Origin: Croceimicrobium sp965228705
GTDB lineage: Bacteria > Bacteroidota > Bacteroidia > Flavobacteriales > Schleiferiaceae
Direction of reading: 5' to 3'
NCBI RefSeq assembly: GCF_965228705.1
Contig: NZ_OZ245832.1
Span: 1,116,001-1,180,000 of the forward strand
Length of the DNA stretch: 64,000 nucleotides
How positions within the stretch are numbered: the stretch's first letter is position 1; each line of letters starts with the position of its first letter. Of this stretch, positions 8,307 to 16,412 are shown in pieces. The notes under the pieces are model-generated. The model saw nothing but the letters and a program-made list of their open reading frames with translations, made no database searches and was not told the origin of the DNA. The position numbers and the translations under genes are program-made.

Positions 8307-11300
8307 TTAATCATTTCCCAATTGTTCGGACTGCAAAGTTTTCTGCGTAATCTCATGTACTACCAAATCCATCTCATCTAATGTATCATTTACCAAACGA
8401 AGAAATTCTGTTTTCTCGACCTCGGTGGATCCTTCCAAAAGCAACATAAGTCCTTTAATTCGAGCTAAAGGAGCACGAAATAAATGCGATTGCATCCAGG
8501 CGATTTCTTTTAACTGTTTATTCTTTTCTTGAATGTCCAACATCTGTCTACGGCTATTGCTTACATCTAAGGTGGATCCTATGCAGCGAATAGCTTTACC
8601 CTTTGCATCTCTAATTATAAAACATCGATCGGCTACATAGGCATACTGACCGTCTTTTCTTTGAATACGATATTCACGATACCAATCTTTACTCCCATCA
8701 TTTAGTTTAATATCCAAAGACTCAATTACACCTACGCGATCTTCTGGGTGAATCAGTTTATACCATTCATTACTGTAGCCCCCATGATCGTTTTCGGTAT
8801 ACTGAATATTGGATTGTAAATAGTGGCCGCGATGAACAATTTGTCGTTCCAAATCCCAATCCCAGATCATTTCATTACTAGCCTTTAATGCATAATGAAA
8901 GCGTTTCTCACTTTCAGCCAATGCTTCAATATGCGATTCCAGTCGACTGCGATTTTGACAAGTAGCTTCAAAGAATATTTTACCTCTCGGACTTAAATTA
9001 GGTCGCATAACCAGATGATGGGTTAACCAAAGTACCTCTTTATCGTAGTATACCTTATGCTTAAACTCTAAATCAGTTTCCGAGCTATATGTTTCTAATT
9101 GGGCATAGCTCAATACTCTTAAAGATTTTAACTCTCTTAAGAGTTCTTCCGGCCAAATATCCTCTACATCTTTCGTACTCAAATATTCATTTTCCCTGGG
9201 AATACGATAAAGACGATACATCTCTTCTGACCAACGTATCTGATCTAATTCAGGGTAAAATGACCAATAACCTAAATCAGATATCTCCATGGCTTTCTTT
9301 AGGCGCATAATGGCGCTTTCTCTTTGCAATTCCGATTTCTTTTCCCGGGTAATATCCTTACCTACCGAAAAAATCAATTGATCTTCACTGCGAACTTTAG
9401 AAGACCAATACAACCACCGTACTGAACCATCCTTGGCAATAAAACGCAATTGAACACTCTCCTGGTCATTGCCCTTTAACAGATTCGTCATTCGATCTTG
9501 CAAAGTTTCACGATCGCGAGAGTCTACCTTATCCATTAAACTAGTGCCGATTAACTCCTCAGGCGTGTAGCCGGTGATAGGATATACCGCACGATTAATC
9601 CGTTTGATCTTTCCTTCAAAATCAGATATGGCCAAAATATCCGGTGACACGGAAAAGAACTGCATGATTTCGTCATCCTTAATCCGATCTTTTAGAGTTT
9701 GAGCAAAGCGCTGCCCCAATAAGGCGAACAAATCTTTAAAGGGTGTCAAATCCTCTTTGGAAAGTTTGGAGAATAAGACCTGAACACCTAATAGGTTATT
9801 TTCCAGAACAATGGGAATTGCAAGACCCGCTCTAATATTGGCTTTGGCCGCAGACTTTCGGCGTACAAAGGCCGGATAATTAGGAAGGTCATCCCATAAA
9901 ATGGGTTTTCTTTCTTTCCATGCATTGCCTGGTAAGCCTTCCCCTTTTAAGAAAAACAAGTAAGGCTGGTGCTTAATTTGCAACTCTTCTTCTATCAGCT
10001 TATCGCCTGCAAAGGCCACTAAATTGAGATGATCCTTATAGGAACTGCGCACCCAAAATTCGCAAGAATCTATTTTACATTCATCAATAACACGCTGACA
10101 ATAAATTTCCAGTTCCTCGCGAATAAAACCTTCTTCACTATGATTGTTGGCCAGGTTTAAGAGCAGCCTTTCACCGATACCCTCCAATTTGATTTCGGTA
10201 ACATCACGTATGATCCCAAATTGCCTTACTAGCTGACCTTCATCGTCCCTTTCAACTCTAGCTTCCTCCTGAAACCATCGGTATCGTCCCTGCCGGGTGC
10301 GAAAACGGTAATTGATTAACACATAATTTTCGCCCTCCTCTTCAAAGAGTTCCAATTGTTGATTTATCGCCTGATCGCGATCTTTAGGGTGAATTTGAGA
10401 ATGCCACCAATCATTAAAATTCCCTTCTATATCCTCAGGCTTATAACCCGATAAATTTTCAAGAGGACTTCCCTGACGAGTCCACTCTTCGGTAATGATA
10501 TTCCATTCATAAATCAAATCACCAGTACTGGTGCTAACCACGCGATACAATTCCTTTGACAGCTCCAGCTCTCGCTTTACTTCATACTCCTTCGTAACAT
10601 CGAGGGTATTGGAAATAAATCCTTCCACCTGTGGGTCCTTCCGTAAATCGGAAATATGGGTTAAAAAATAGCGCCAAGCTTGTGAGTCATTCAAGCGAAA
10701 GCGATAAACCGGTAATTCGAAATCGCTATTTTGATCTAGGTTTTCTTGAAAAACCCGAATTACTTTTTTTAGATCTTCAGGATGTATCCCTATGGTAACA
10801 TGTTTGGAAATCGGCTCCTCACCACGAATGGCCAAAATCTTCTGAACATTTGGACTTACATAGCGATAACGATAATCAGAATCAATTAAAGCAACAATGG
10901 TACGGCCATGACTGAGCATTTTATTGACAATCCAAAGCGGAATATTTCCAGAACCATGGTTTAAACCGGAGGAATAGAAAATATGTGAAGCGAGGAGCTT
11001 TAAGGATTCAATCAGGTTTAACTGATCTATGCTAATGCTATTCTCTAAAAGAAAGAAAACCGCCTTAACCTTGTGATTTACCCCGCAGCCAGGAATAAAG
11101 AGTAGTTGACGATCCGAATCAAAATCCAATAACAGGGCCTCTCGTAACTGTAAAAAACGCTTGGACCTCAAATCCAGCGCATGTAAAGTTTCAATATCCG
11201 AATCAGACCAGTGATTTAATACTTGAAGATTTTGACTTTGATCTATCAGTCCACAAAAAATGGAAGGATAGAGCGTTTTTAGAAAAAGATAGAGTGTATT

Positions 11301-11384
11301 GAGTTTATCTTTAGAATCCGTTGATCGCTCAATATGCTCAATTAAGGTACTGACAGACAGATCATTTTCACTGAACTTTATCAC
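8307..11384 (-). CDS. Multi-PAS/GAF sensor protein with HisKA-like end but no ATPase domain
   Basis: The 1025-residue cytoplasmic protein has, in order, a GAF-like N-terminus (about 1-140), two PAS/PAC units (about 160-275 and 285-400), a GAF domain (about 410-560), a PAS with typical PAC end (565-690, FISRV-type 'FSVGKDITREKKSELQ'), a divergent PAS (695-810) and a last PAS/PAC (820-940). It then ends with EIAWMQSHLFRAPLARIKGL, an H-box-like motif with His967, and stops 58 residues later. No HATPase_c follows in any frame before the next gene, so it cannot autophosphorylate alone. It may act through a partner kinase or as a scaffold. The frame shows no sign of disruption. Confidence 0.88.
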   Translation of the reverse strand: MIKFSENDLSVSTLIEHIERSTDSKDKLNTLYLFLKTLYPSIFCGLIDQSQNLQVLNHWSDSDIETLHALDLRSKRFLQLREALLLDFDSDRQLLFIPGCGVNHKVKAVFFLLENSISIDQLNLIESLKLLASHIFYSSGLNHGSGNIPLWIVNKMLSHGRTIVALIDSDYRYRYVSPNVQKILAIRGEEPISKHVTIGIHPEDLKKVIRVFQENLDQNSDFELPVYRFRLNDSQAWRYFLTHISDLRKDPQVEGFISNTLDVTKEYEVKRELELSKELYRVVSTSTGDLIYEWNIITEEWTRQGSPLENLSGYKPEDIEGNFNDWWHSQIHPKDRDQAINQQLELFEEEGENYVLINYRFRTRQGRYRWFQEEARVERDDEGQLVRQFGIIRDVTEIKLEGIGERLLLNLANNHSEEGFIREELEIYCQRVIDECKIDSCEFWVRSSYKDHLNLVAFAGDKLIEEELQIKHQPYLFFLKGEGLPGNAWKERKPILWDDLPNYPAFVRRKSAAKANIRAGLAIPIVLENNLLGVQVLFSKLSKEDLTPFKDLFALLGQRFAQTLKDRIKDDEIMQFFSVSPDILAISDFEGKIKRINRAVYPITGYTPEELIGTSLMDKVDSRDRETLQDRMTNLLKGNDQESVQLRFIAKDGSVRWLYWSSKVRSEDQLIFSVGKDITREKKSELQRESAIMRLKKAMEISDLGYWSFYPELDQIRWSEEMYRLYRIPRENEYLSTKDVEDIWPEELLRELKSLRVLSYAQLETYSSETDLEFKHKVYYDKEVLWLTHHLVMRPNLSPRGKIFFEATCQNRSRLESHIEALAESEKRFHYALKASNEMIWDWDLERQIVHRGHYLQSNIQYTENDHGGYSNEWYKLIHPEDRVGVIESLDIKLNDGSKDWYREYRIQRKDGQYAYVADRCFIIRDAKGKAIRCIGSTLDVSNSRRQMLDIQEKNKQLKEIAWMQSHLFRAPLARIKGLMLLLEGSTEVEKTEFLRLVNDTLDEMDLVVHEITQKTLQSEQLGND

Positions 11385-11402
11385 TATGGGAAGGCATTTT
11401 CG

Positions 11403-11417
11403 CAGGTTGACAACCTG
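11403..11417. promoter_or_regulatory. Perfect dyad upstream of the multi-PAS gene
   Basis: CAGGTTG-A-CAACCTG is a perfect 7-bp dyad around one base, 19 nt upstream of the multi-PAS start codon. It sits in the short region shared with the divergent hydrolase. It has the form of an operator, but no binding protein can be named. Confidence 0.35.
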
Positions 11418-11541
11418 AAATTACCGGTTAAAAAATGCAAATCAAAACCCCCTCTACAAATACAGGAAAAACCCTGTACCGAAAAATCAATATTCTTTAG
11501 TAGAATAAAAGCCTTGCAGGCTCCAATAGGCTTTTGCAATT

Positions 11542-12414
11542 TTGCAAGCCAATGTTCAGGTTTTGAATCCCGAAGCAACTCCCAGTTTTAAAATCCCCAA
11601 ATACCTTCGTCGTACGGCCAGGCTTCTGAACCGTATCAATGTATCTTGGGCTACCTCCTTTGCCTTAAAACTCTTCTTTAAACCCTTGCCATTCCCTATT
11701 CCGAAGCGTGAAGAAGATATGCGAAGTCGAGCTACTAAGCATGAATTACTTACTAAAAATGCACGCGATTTTTTGGTTTTTGAACTTCGGGGCGAGGGAC
11801 CAAAAATTTTAATGATGCATGGCTGGAGTGGCCGTGGAAGCCAGTTTTTTGAGCTCGCGAACTTCCTACATGATAAAGGATATCACGTATTTAGTATAGA
11901 AGCCCCGGAACATGGGGAACTCCAGGGAGGCACCACTCATATGATCGACTTTGTGGATGCGGTGGAAGAATCTTGTCGGCGTTTTGGCGATTTCGAATTC
12001 GCAATCGGTCATAGTTTGGGAGGCATGGTTTTATTCAATGCCCTGGCACGTAGTTTTTGGTTTGAAAAATTAGTCACCATTGGCTCTCCGGCAAGTATTG
12101 AAAATGTGGTAGGTGATTTTTGCAGCAAATTGGAGATGGATCAAAGGGTGGCCAAAGGAATCATCCACTACATCGAAAGCCAATACCATATTAAGGCCCA
12201 GGAAGCCTCATCAGACCATCTTTGTCAAGTCTATCGCCCAGAAGGCTTAATAATTCATGATCAGCATGATCAAGATGTACCGGTTGCAGATGCCCGGCAT
12301 ATGCATCAAAAATGGAGGGGATCGCGTTATTTGGAAACCCAAGGCTTAGGACATCGCCGTGTTTTAAGGGATCCAGAGGTTCATCATGCGATTTATGATT
12401 TCTTTAAGAACTAA
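11542..12414 (+). CDS. Alpha/beta-hydrolase
   Basis: A 290-residue alpha/beta-hydrolase. The oxyanion segment is MMHGWSGRGSQF, the nucleophile elbow is AIGHSLGGMV, and the late Asp and His of the triad fit IIHDQHDQDVP and LGHRRVLRD. The region before the domain (KLFFKPLPFPIPKREEDM) is conserved in Bacteroidota relatives from memory, so the gene extends upstream of the first ATG in frame (about 11719). The only nearby initiators are TTG (11542) or ATT (11539), because an in-frame TAG lies at 11527. I use TTG. The substrate is unknown; the fold covers esterases, lipases and thioesterases. Confidence 0.85.
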   Translation: MQANVQVLNPEATPSFKIPKYLRRTARLLNRINVSWATSFALKLFFKPLPFPIPKREEDMRSRATKHELLTKNARDFLVFELRGEGPKILMMHGWSGRGSQFFELANFLHDKGYHVFSIEAPEHGELQGGTTHMIDFVDAVEESCRRFGDFEFAIGHSLGGMVLFNALARSFWFEKLVTIGSPASIENVVGDFCSKLEMDQRVAKGIIHYIESQYHIKAQEASSDHLCQVYRPEGLIIHDQHDQDVPVADARHMHQKWRGSRYLETQGLGHRRVLRDPEVHHAIYDFFKN

Positions 12415-12449
12415 TGAACCTCTCTCCTCGTACTTAGTTAAAACAAGTT

Positions 12450-12968
12450 ATGAGAACAAAGGCCCTAATTTTATTCTTGAGCATTGTAAGTGTATCCTGC
12501 CAAGCTCAGGAAACTAATCCCAAAGACAGTGTCGCTATGAAACCTAATGTAGAGAAATCCGATGCCCAATGGAAAAGTGATCTTAGCCCTGAGGAATACT
12601 ACATTCTAAGAGAAGCGGGCACAGAAAGGCCCTTCAGTGGTAAGTACAATCTCCATTTTGAAGAAGGCGAATACAAATGTGCTGCCTGTGGAGCTGTACT
12701 CTTTGATAGCGACAGTAAATTCGAATCGCATTGCGGTTGGCCTAGTTTCGACAATGTGGCCGATAATGATGCGATTATCGAAAGAGAAGATCGCAGCTTA
12801 GGTATGGTGCGAACTGAGGTGATCTGTGCGAATTGTGGTGGGCACTTAGGTCATGTTTTTAATGATGGCCCCACAGAAACCGGTATGCGTTATTGCATTA
12901 ATTCGGTGGCCCTGGATTTTAAGGATAAGTCTGAAACTAGCAGCGATAGCACCGCAAGCCATAAGTAA
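12450..12968 (+). CDS. msrB: Peptide-methionine (R)-S-oxide reductase, exported
   Basis: MsrB reduces the R-sulfoxide of methionine in oxidised proteins. The 172-residue protein has an N-terminal export signal (LILFLSIVSVSC, possibly a weak lipobox). It then has the complete MsrB domain: zinc ligands CAAC and CANC, the GWPSF substrate loop, HVFNDGP, and catalytic Cys in RYCINSVAL. The C-terminal tail is Ser/Asp rich and non-conserved. Export implies repair of envelope proteins, probably with a periplasmic thiol donor. It is 35 nt after the hydrolase gene and 38 nt before trmD, but trmD has its own -7 element. Confidence 0.95.
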   Translation: MRTKALILFLSIVSVSCQAQETNPKDSVAMKPNVEKSDAQWKSDLSPEEYYILREAGTERPFSGKYNLHFEEGEYKCAACGAVLFDSDSKFESHCGWPSFDNVADNDAIIEREDRSLGMVRTEVICANCGGHLGHVFNDGPTETGMRYCINSVALDFKDKSETSSDSTASHK

Positions 12969-12994
12969 TTCCTTTTTTAAAGCTTTGGCTAAGC

Positions 12995-13002
12995 TATCTT
13001 TG
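12995..13002 (+). promoter_or_regulatory. -7 promoter element of trmD
   Basis: TATCTTTG is an exact TAnnTTTG match ending 4 nt before the trmD ATG. No convincing -33 box is at the usual distance. If used, the transcript starts at or next to the start codon and would be leaderless. Confidence 0.5.
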
Positions 13003-13006
13003 CCCC

Positions 13007-13693
13007 ATGCGAATTGATATCATTAGTGCACAACCTTGGTTAATGGAAAGTGCATTTGCGCACTCCATTCTGAAAAGAGCCCAGGACAAAGGTTTAGTAG
13101 AAGTTCATCTTCATAACCTCAAAGAATACGGCTTGGGTAAACATCATCAAATTGATGATTACCAGTTTGGAGGAGGCGCCGGCATGGTGATGATGGTAGA
13201 ACCTATCTTAAATCTAATTCAAGATTTACAGAAAGAACGAAGCTACGATGAGCTTATCTACATGACTCCGGATGGTGATTTATTCGATCAGAAAACAGCG
13301 AATCAATTAAGCTTAAAGGAAAATATCCTCATTCTTTGTGGTCATTATAAAGGTGTTGATCAACGCATTCGAGATCATATCATTAGCCGGGAAATTTCAA
13401 TCGGAAGTTATGTATTAAGTGGCGGTGAACTGGCCGCTGCAGTAGTAAGTGATGCTATAATCCGATTGGTACCGGGAGTTTTAGGCGATGAAAGCTCAGC
13501 TCTTTCTGATTCCTTTCAGGATGATTTGCTGGCCCCCCCTGTATATACTCGGCCTGCTGAGATTAATGGCTGGAAAGTACCGGAAATCCTATTAGGGGGG
13601 AACTTTCCCGAAATTGAAGCCTGGCGAGAAGCTAAAGCTCTGGAAATCACCCAAAGAAAAAGGCCCGATCTTTTAAAGGACGATTCTTTGTAA
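13007..13693 (+). CDS. trmD: tRNA (guanine-N1-)-methyltransferase
   Basis: TrmD methylates G37 next to the anticodon, preventing +1 frameshifting. The 228-residue SPOUT enzyme shows the N-terminal MRIDIISAQPWL, the QFGGGAGMVMM loop, the knot segments LILCGHYKGVDQRI and SIGSYVLSGGELAA that bind S-adenosylmethionine, and the linker PGVLGDESS. The C-terminal domain is intact. The start is canonical for the family. It is followed by rplS, a trmD-rplS neighbourhood conserved widely in bacteria, though here rplS appears to have its own promoter and leader. Confidence 0.97.
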   Translation: MRIDIISAQPWLMESAFAHSILKRAQDKGLVEVHLHNLKEYGLGKHHQIDDYQFGGGAGMVMMVEPILNLIQDLQKERSYDELIYMTPDGDLFDQKTANQLSLKENILILCGHYKGVDQRIRDHIISREISIGSYVLSGGELAAAVVSDAIIRLVPGVLGDESSALSDSFQDDLLAPPVYTRPAEINGWKVPEILLGGNFPEIEAWREAKALEITQRKRPDLLKDDSL

Positions 13694-13717
13694 GAACATT
13701 GATTTATCGTAATATTG
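13687..13717 (+). promoter_or_regulatory. Promoter of rplS
   Basis: TTTG (13687-13690) and TAATATTG (13710-13717) are separated by 19 nt, a one-mismatch match to TTTG-N19-TAnnTTTG. It overlaps the last codons of trmD and would place the start near 13724, giving rplS a leader of about 75 nt. Confidence 0.6.
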
Positions 13718-13719
13718 CA

Positions 13720-13799
13720 GCCCCAAAAATGGGCAAGGGTGGCCAACCTCTGGCAAGAGCTGTGCATGTTGTCTATCCTCAAAATTAATTTTACTAAGA
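13720..13799 (+). ncRNA. Putative ribosomal-protein bL19 mRNA leader
   Basis: The 5' untranslated region of rplS can form GCCC(13720-13723)/GGGC(13731-13734) with an A-rich loop, and a second short helix AGG.T/AACCT (13736-13749). A conserved-looking purine-rich segment follows, then an AT-rich stretch before the start codon. Autoregulatory leaders before bL19 genes are known in Flavobacteria and Firmicutes. Whether this one belongs to that class needs a covariance-model search; only the helices and position are seen here. Confidence 0.45.
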
Positions 13800-14147
13800 A
13801 TGGATTTAGTACAATACGTTCAGGATCAGTACACTACCAAGAACGAATTTCCTGAATTTGCAGCAGGTGACACCATCACTGTTTACTACAAAATTACCGA
13901 GGGTAATAAAGAGCGTATTCAGTTCTTCCGCGGTGTAGTATTACAACGTCGTGGTAATGGTACCACCGAAACTTTTACCATCCGTAAAATGAGTGGTAAC
14001 GTTGGTGTAGAGCGTATCTTCCCATTGAACATGCCTGCACTCGACAAAATTGAAATCAACAAACGTGGTAAAGTACGTCGCGCACGTATCTTCTATCAAC
14101 GTGAACGTACCGGTAAAGCTGCACGAATTAAAGAAAGAAGAATGTAG
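13800..14147 (+). CDS. rplS: 50S ribosomal protein L19 (bL19)
   Basis: The 115-residue protein has the full bL19 signature: FAAGDTITVYYKITEGNKER, RIQFFRGVVLQRRG, TFTIRKMSGNVGVERIFP, and the basic end VRRARIFYQRER. It lies at the 30S/50S interface. The start ATG follows an AT-rich segment at the end of the presumed leader. A strong terminator closes the unit 24 nt after the stop codon. Confidence 0.98.
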   Translation: MDLVQYVQDQYTTKNEFPEFAAGDTITVYYKITEGNKERIQFFRGVVLQRRGNGTTETFTIRKMSGNVGVERIFPLNMPALDKIEINKRGKVRRARIFYQRERTGKAARIKERRM

Positions 14148-14171
14148 CCTTTACTTCGGGATAATATCTAA

Positions 14172-14197
14172 GCCGCTCTTTTGTAGCGGCTTTTTTT
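14172..14197 (+). terminator. Intrinsic terminator after rplS
   Basis: GCCGCT (14172-14177) and AGCGGC (14185-14190) pair across a 7-nt loop and are followed by seven T. Confidence 0.92.
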
Positions 14198-14473
14198 ATG
14201 CCCGGAATTATGCCACAAGAAAGAAACCCCCGCGGATTTAAAATCCTCGACCGTTATAAGAAACCTAAGAAATCGATCAGTCTATTCGCTAAGAACGGAT
14301 CGCGTTTCGTTGTATTAATCAATTATTATTTCTGGGGCCTTTGCTTCCGAAGTCGTTGGTTCGAATTCAACGACCTACAGCAGGCCCGAGATGTGTTTCA
14401 TCGTCTGAAGCGTGAAAAAAACCCGGAGTATATCAGCGGGCCGTTATTACAAAAACAGTCCGCCGGTTTTTAG
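14198..14473 (+). CDS. Small basic protein of unknown function
   Basis: This 91-residue frame starts right at the end of the rplS terminator (ATG 14198 or 14210) and overlaps the convergent OmpA-family gene by 41 nt. The composition looks protein-like: a basic N-terminal third (RYKKPKK), an aromatic hydrophobic stretch (VVLINYYFWGLCF) and an amphipathic helix (FNDLQQARDVFHRLKRE). I recognise no family. It may be translated at low level by read-through of the terminator or from an unseen promoter. It could be spurious. Confidence 0.5.
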   Translation: MPGIMPQERNPRGFKILDRYKKPKKSISLFAKNGSRFVVLINYYFWGLCFRSRWFEFNDLQQARDVFHRLKREKNPEYISGPLLQKQSAGF

Positions 14474-16412
14474 CTCTCCCGGCTTCGTCTTCGTTATCTG
14501 CCAGGGGCCGACTCTCACCGTAGCCGTGCCAGCTTAAACGTGAAGCATTCAAGCCTAAGTCGATTGCATACTGATAAACCGCCTTAGCACGATCTTTAGA
14601 GAGCTGTAAATTGCTTTGCTGATCGCCTACATTGTCTGTATGCCCTTGAATGTCGGCGCGTAATGCCGAATTCTCTTTCATGAATAATACAAACTCCTCA
14701 ATGATACTCTTCGAAGCTGCATTTAATCGCGAGGAATTGCTTTCAAACTGAATATCATTCAAGGTATATTCACGACCAACTTCCATAGGCGCTAATTCTA
14801 AATTGGCTTCCACCGTGGGCTTCGCGCTTAGCTCAGAATCTGAAATGTATCGCGAACTAAAGGCAGCCCCCTTCTTTTCTACCTTCACTATATAATCAGT
14901 GGCCTCCTTCTTCTCTATCACCCGGGCATAGGAGCCGGTTTGGGCATCAACCTTAATTTCAGTTACTTCTTTAGTCTTAAGGTTCTTGATCTTTACCGAT
15001 GCATCTTGCATATCCTCACCATCAGCAATATCAAGTGTTCCTTGTAATAAGAAAACCTCCTCCGGACGTGCCTCTTCCGGCATTTCAAAAGAATAGAGAT
15101 CCCATCCGGTGTTTGCTCTCAATGTATTGCTGGAAAAATATCCAGTTTTCCCGTCCAAACTCACGAACAATCCTAAATCATCCTTTTCGCCATTTATAGG
15201 GTACCCAATATTAGAGGGGGCTTGCCAGGAGCTATCAGTGGCCCGGGCATAAAAAATATCAAAACCGCCCAGACCAGGGTGACCATTACTGGTGAAGTAT
15301 AAAGTCTCGGAATCACTGTGAATGAATGGTGATTTTTCATCGCGACGAGTATTAATTCGCGCATCTAAAAGCTCCGGTGCCGACCAGCTTCCATCGGCTT
15401 TTCGCTTACAACGGTATAAGTCCAAACCTCCAATTCCGCCTTCGCGATCGGAAGTGAAATACAACCAATCCCCATTGGCGGTTACCGAAGCCTGGGATTC
15501 CCAAGTGTCCTTACGGTTGATGTGATCCCCTACCGAACGAGGCGTACTCCAATAGCCGAGCATGTCCTTTTCCGTATAATAGATATCACAGTTTTTATAG
15601 CCATCCAAGTCCTCACAAACGGTAAAGTACAATTCTGTATTATCCGCGGTAATACTAGGCCCCCCCTCATTATAATTCGTGTTAAAAGGACTGGGTAAAG
15701 GTGCTCCTTCCTCAAATGTGCCATCTCTTTGTAGGTTCGATGCACAAAACTCCTCTACCATACGAGCTGAAGCAGCCGGCCCGGATTTACGATCAATTTT
15801 ACGAGAACGACGGGTAAAATATAAGGTGCGCTGATCGGGTGAAATAGTGGCCAGGTACTCATCTGCAGTGGTACTTACACGTTGTACGGGCTTCGGATCA
15901 AAAACCAGCTCATTTTGCAATAGGGCTTGTTTCTTTTTTGCCTCTTCCAATGCTGCCTTGGCTTCCTTGTCGTAGCCAAAATCTCTTTCCTGGTTAGCCA
16001 GAAATTGCTCAATTAGTGGTATTGCCTTATCAAGCTTATTGTCTTCCAAATACATAACTCCTAAGAAATAGGCAATCTCAGGCTTGTAAGAGGGACAAAC
16101 TTCCAGCAATTTGCTCCATAGGAATTGAGCCTTGCGAACATCTCTTTGTCTTAGTTTCAACTCCCCTAAGAGATAAAGGGCATCCGCATAAGTAGGATCA
16201 AAACGCACCGCTTTTTCTAAATAGCGTTCAGTCTCACGGTAGTTCTTTTGATTCCAGGCACGAATTGCTTTAGGTAGCTGGCTGCTGGCCAACTCCTCTA
16301 CATTTTGTTCACATTCCCCCAATTCTGGTGCTTGTGCCAGACCAGCCGAAGCAAATACTAAGCTTAAAACAAGGATTCCAAATATTCTAAATCTGAGCTT
16401 TGGCTCGGGCAT
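14433..16412 (-). CDS. OmpA-family protein with TPR and PD40 domains
   Basis: The 659-residue protein has a signal peptide (cleavage near SAGLAQAP), TPR repeats (about 45-150), a PD40/WD40-like propeller with repeated 'LYFTSNG/LYFTSDR' blades (about 185-435), a carboxypeptidase-regulatory-like beta domain (about 445-520) and a C-terminal OmpA domain (about 545-655). The last contains the peptidoglycan-binding signature DIQGHTDNVGD...LSKDRAKAVYQY and NRRTVF. This layout resembles envelope anchors of the type IX secretion and gliding machinery, but also many stand-alone paralogs. The start overlaps the upstream AsmA gene by 26 nt, so the two are co-translated. Confidence 0.9.
   Translation of the reverse strand: MPEPKLRFRIFGILVLSLVFASAGLAQAPELGECEQNVEELASSQLPKAIRAWNQKNYRETERYLEKAVRFDPTYADALYLLGELKLRQRDVRKAQFLWSKLLEVCPSYKPEIAYFLGVMYLEDNKLDKAIPLIEQFLANQERDFGYDKEAKAALEEAKKKQALLQNELVFDPKPVQRVSTTADEYLATISPDQRTLYFTRRSRKIDRKSGPAASARMVEEFCASNLQRDGTFEEGAPLPSPFNTNYNEGGPSITADNTELYFTVCEDLDGYKNCDIYYTEKDMLGYWSTPRSVGDHINRKDTWESQASVTANGDWLYFTSDREGGIGGLDLYRCKRKADGSWSAPELLDARINTRRDEKSPFIHSDSETLYFTSNGHPGLGGFDIFYARATDSSWQAPSNIGYPINGEKDDLGLFVSLDGKTGYFSSNTLRANTGWDLYSFEMPEEARPEEVFLLQGTLDIADGEDMQDASVKIKNLKTKEVTEIKVDAQTGSYARVIEKKEATDYIVKVEKKGAAFSSRYISDSELSAKPTVEANLELAPMEVGREYTLNDIQFESNSSRLNAASKSIIEEFVLFMKENSALRADIQGHTDNVGDQQSNLQLSKDRAKAVYQYAIDLGLNASRLSWHGYGESRPLADNEDEAGRAKNRRTVFVITAR

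Noticed and set aside
11384..11578. 64-residue minus-strand frame between the multi-PAS gene and the hydrolase
   Set aside because: It overlaps the hydrolase N-terminus and the dyad region and has no conserved pattern. The hydrolase reading explains the same bases better.
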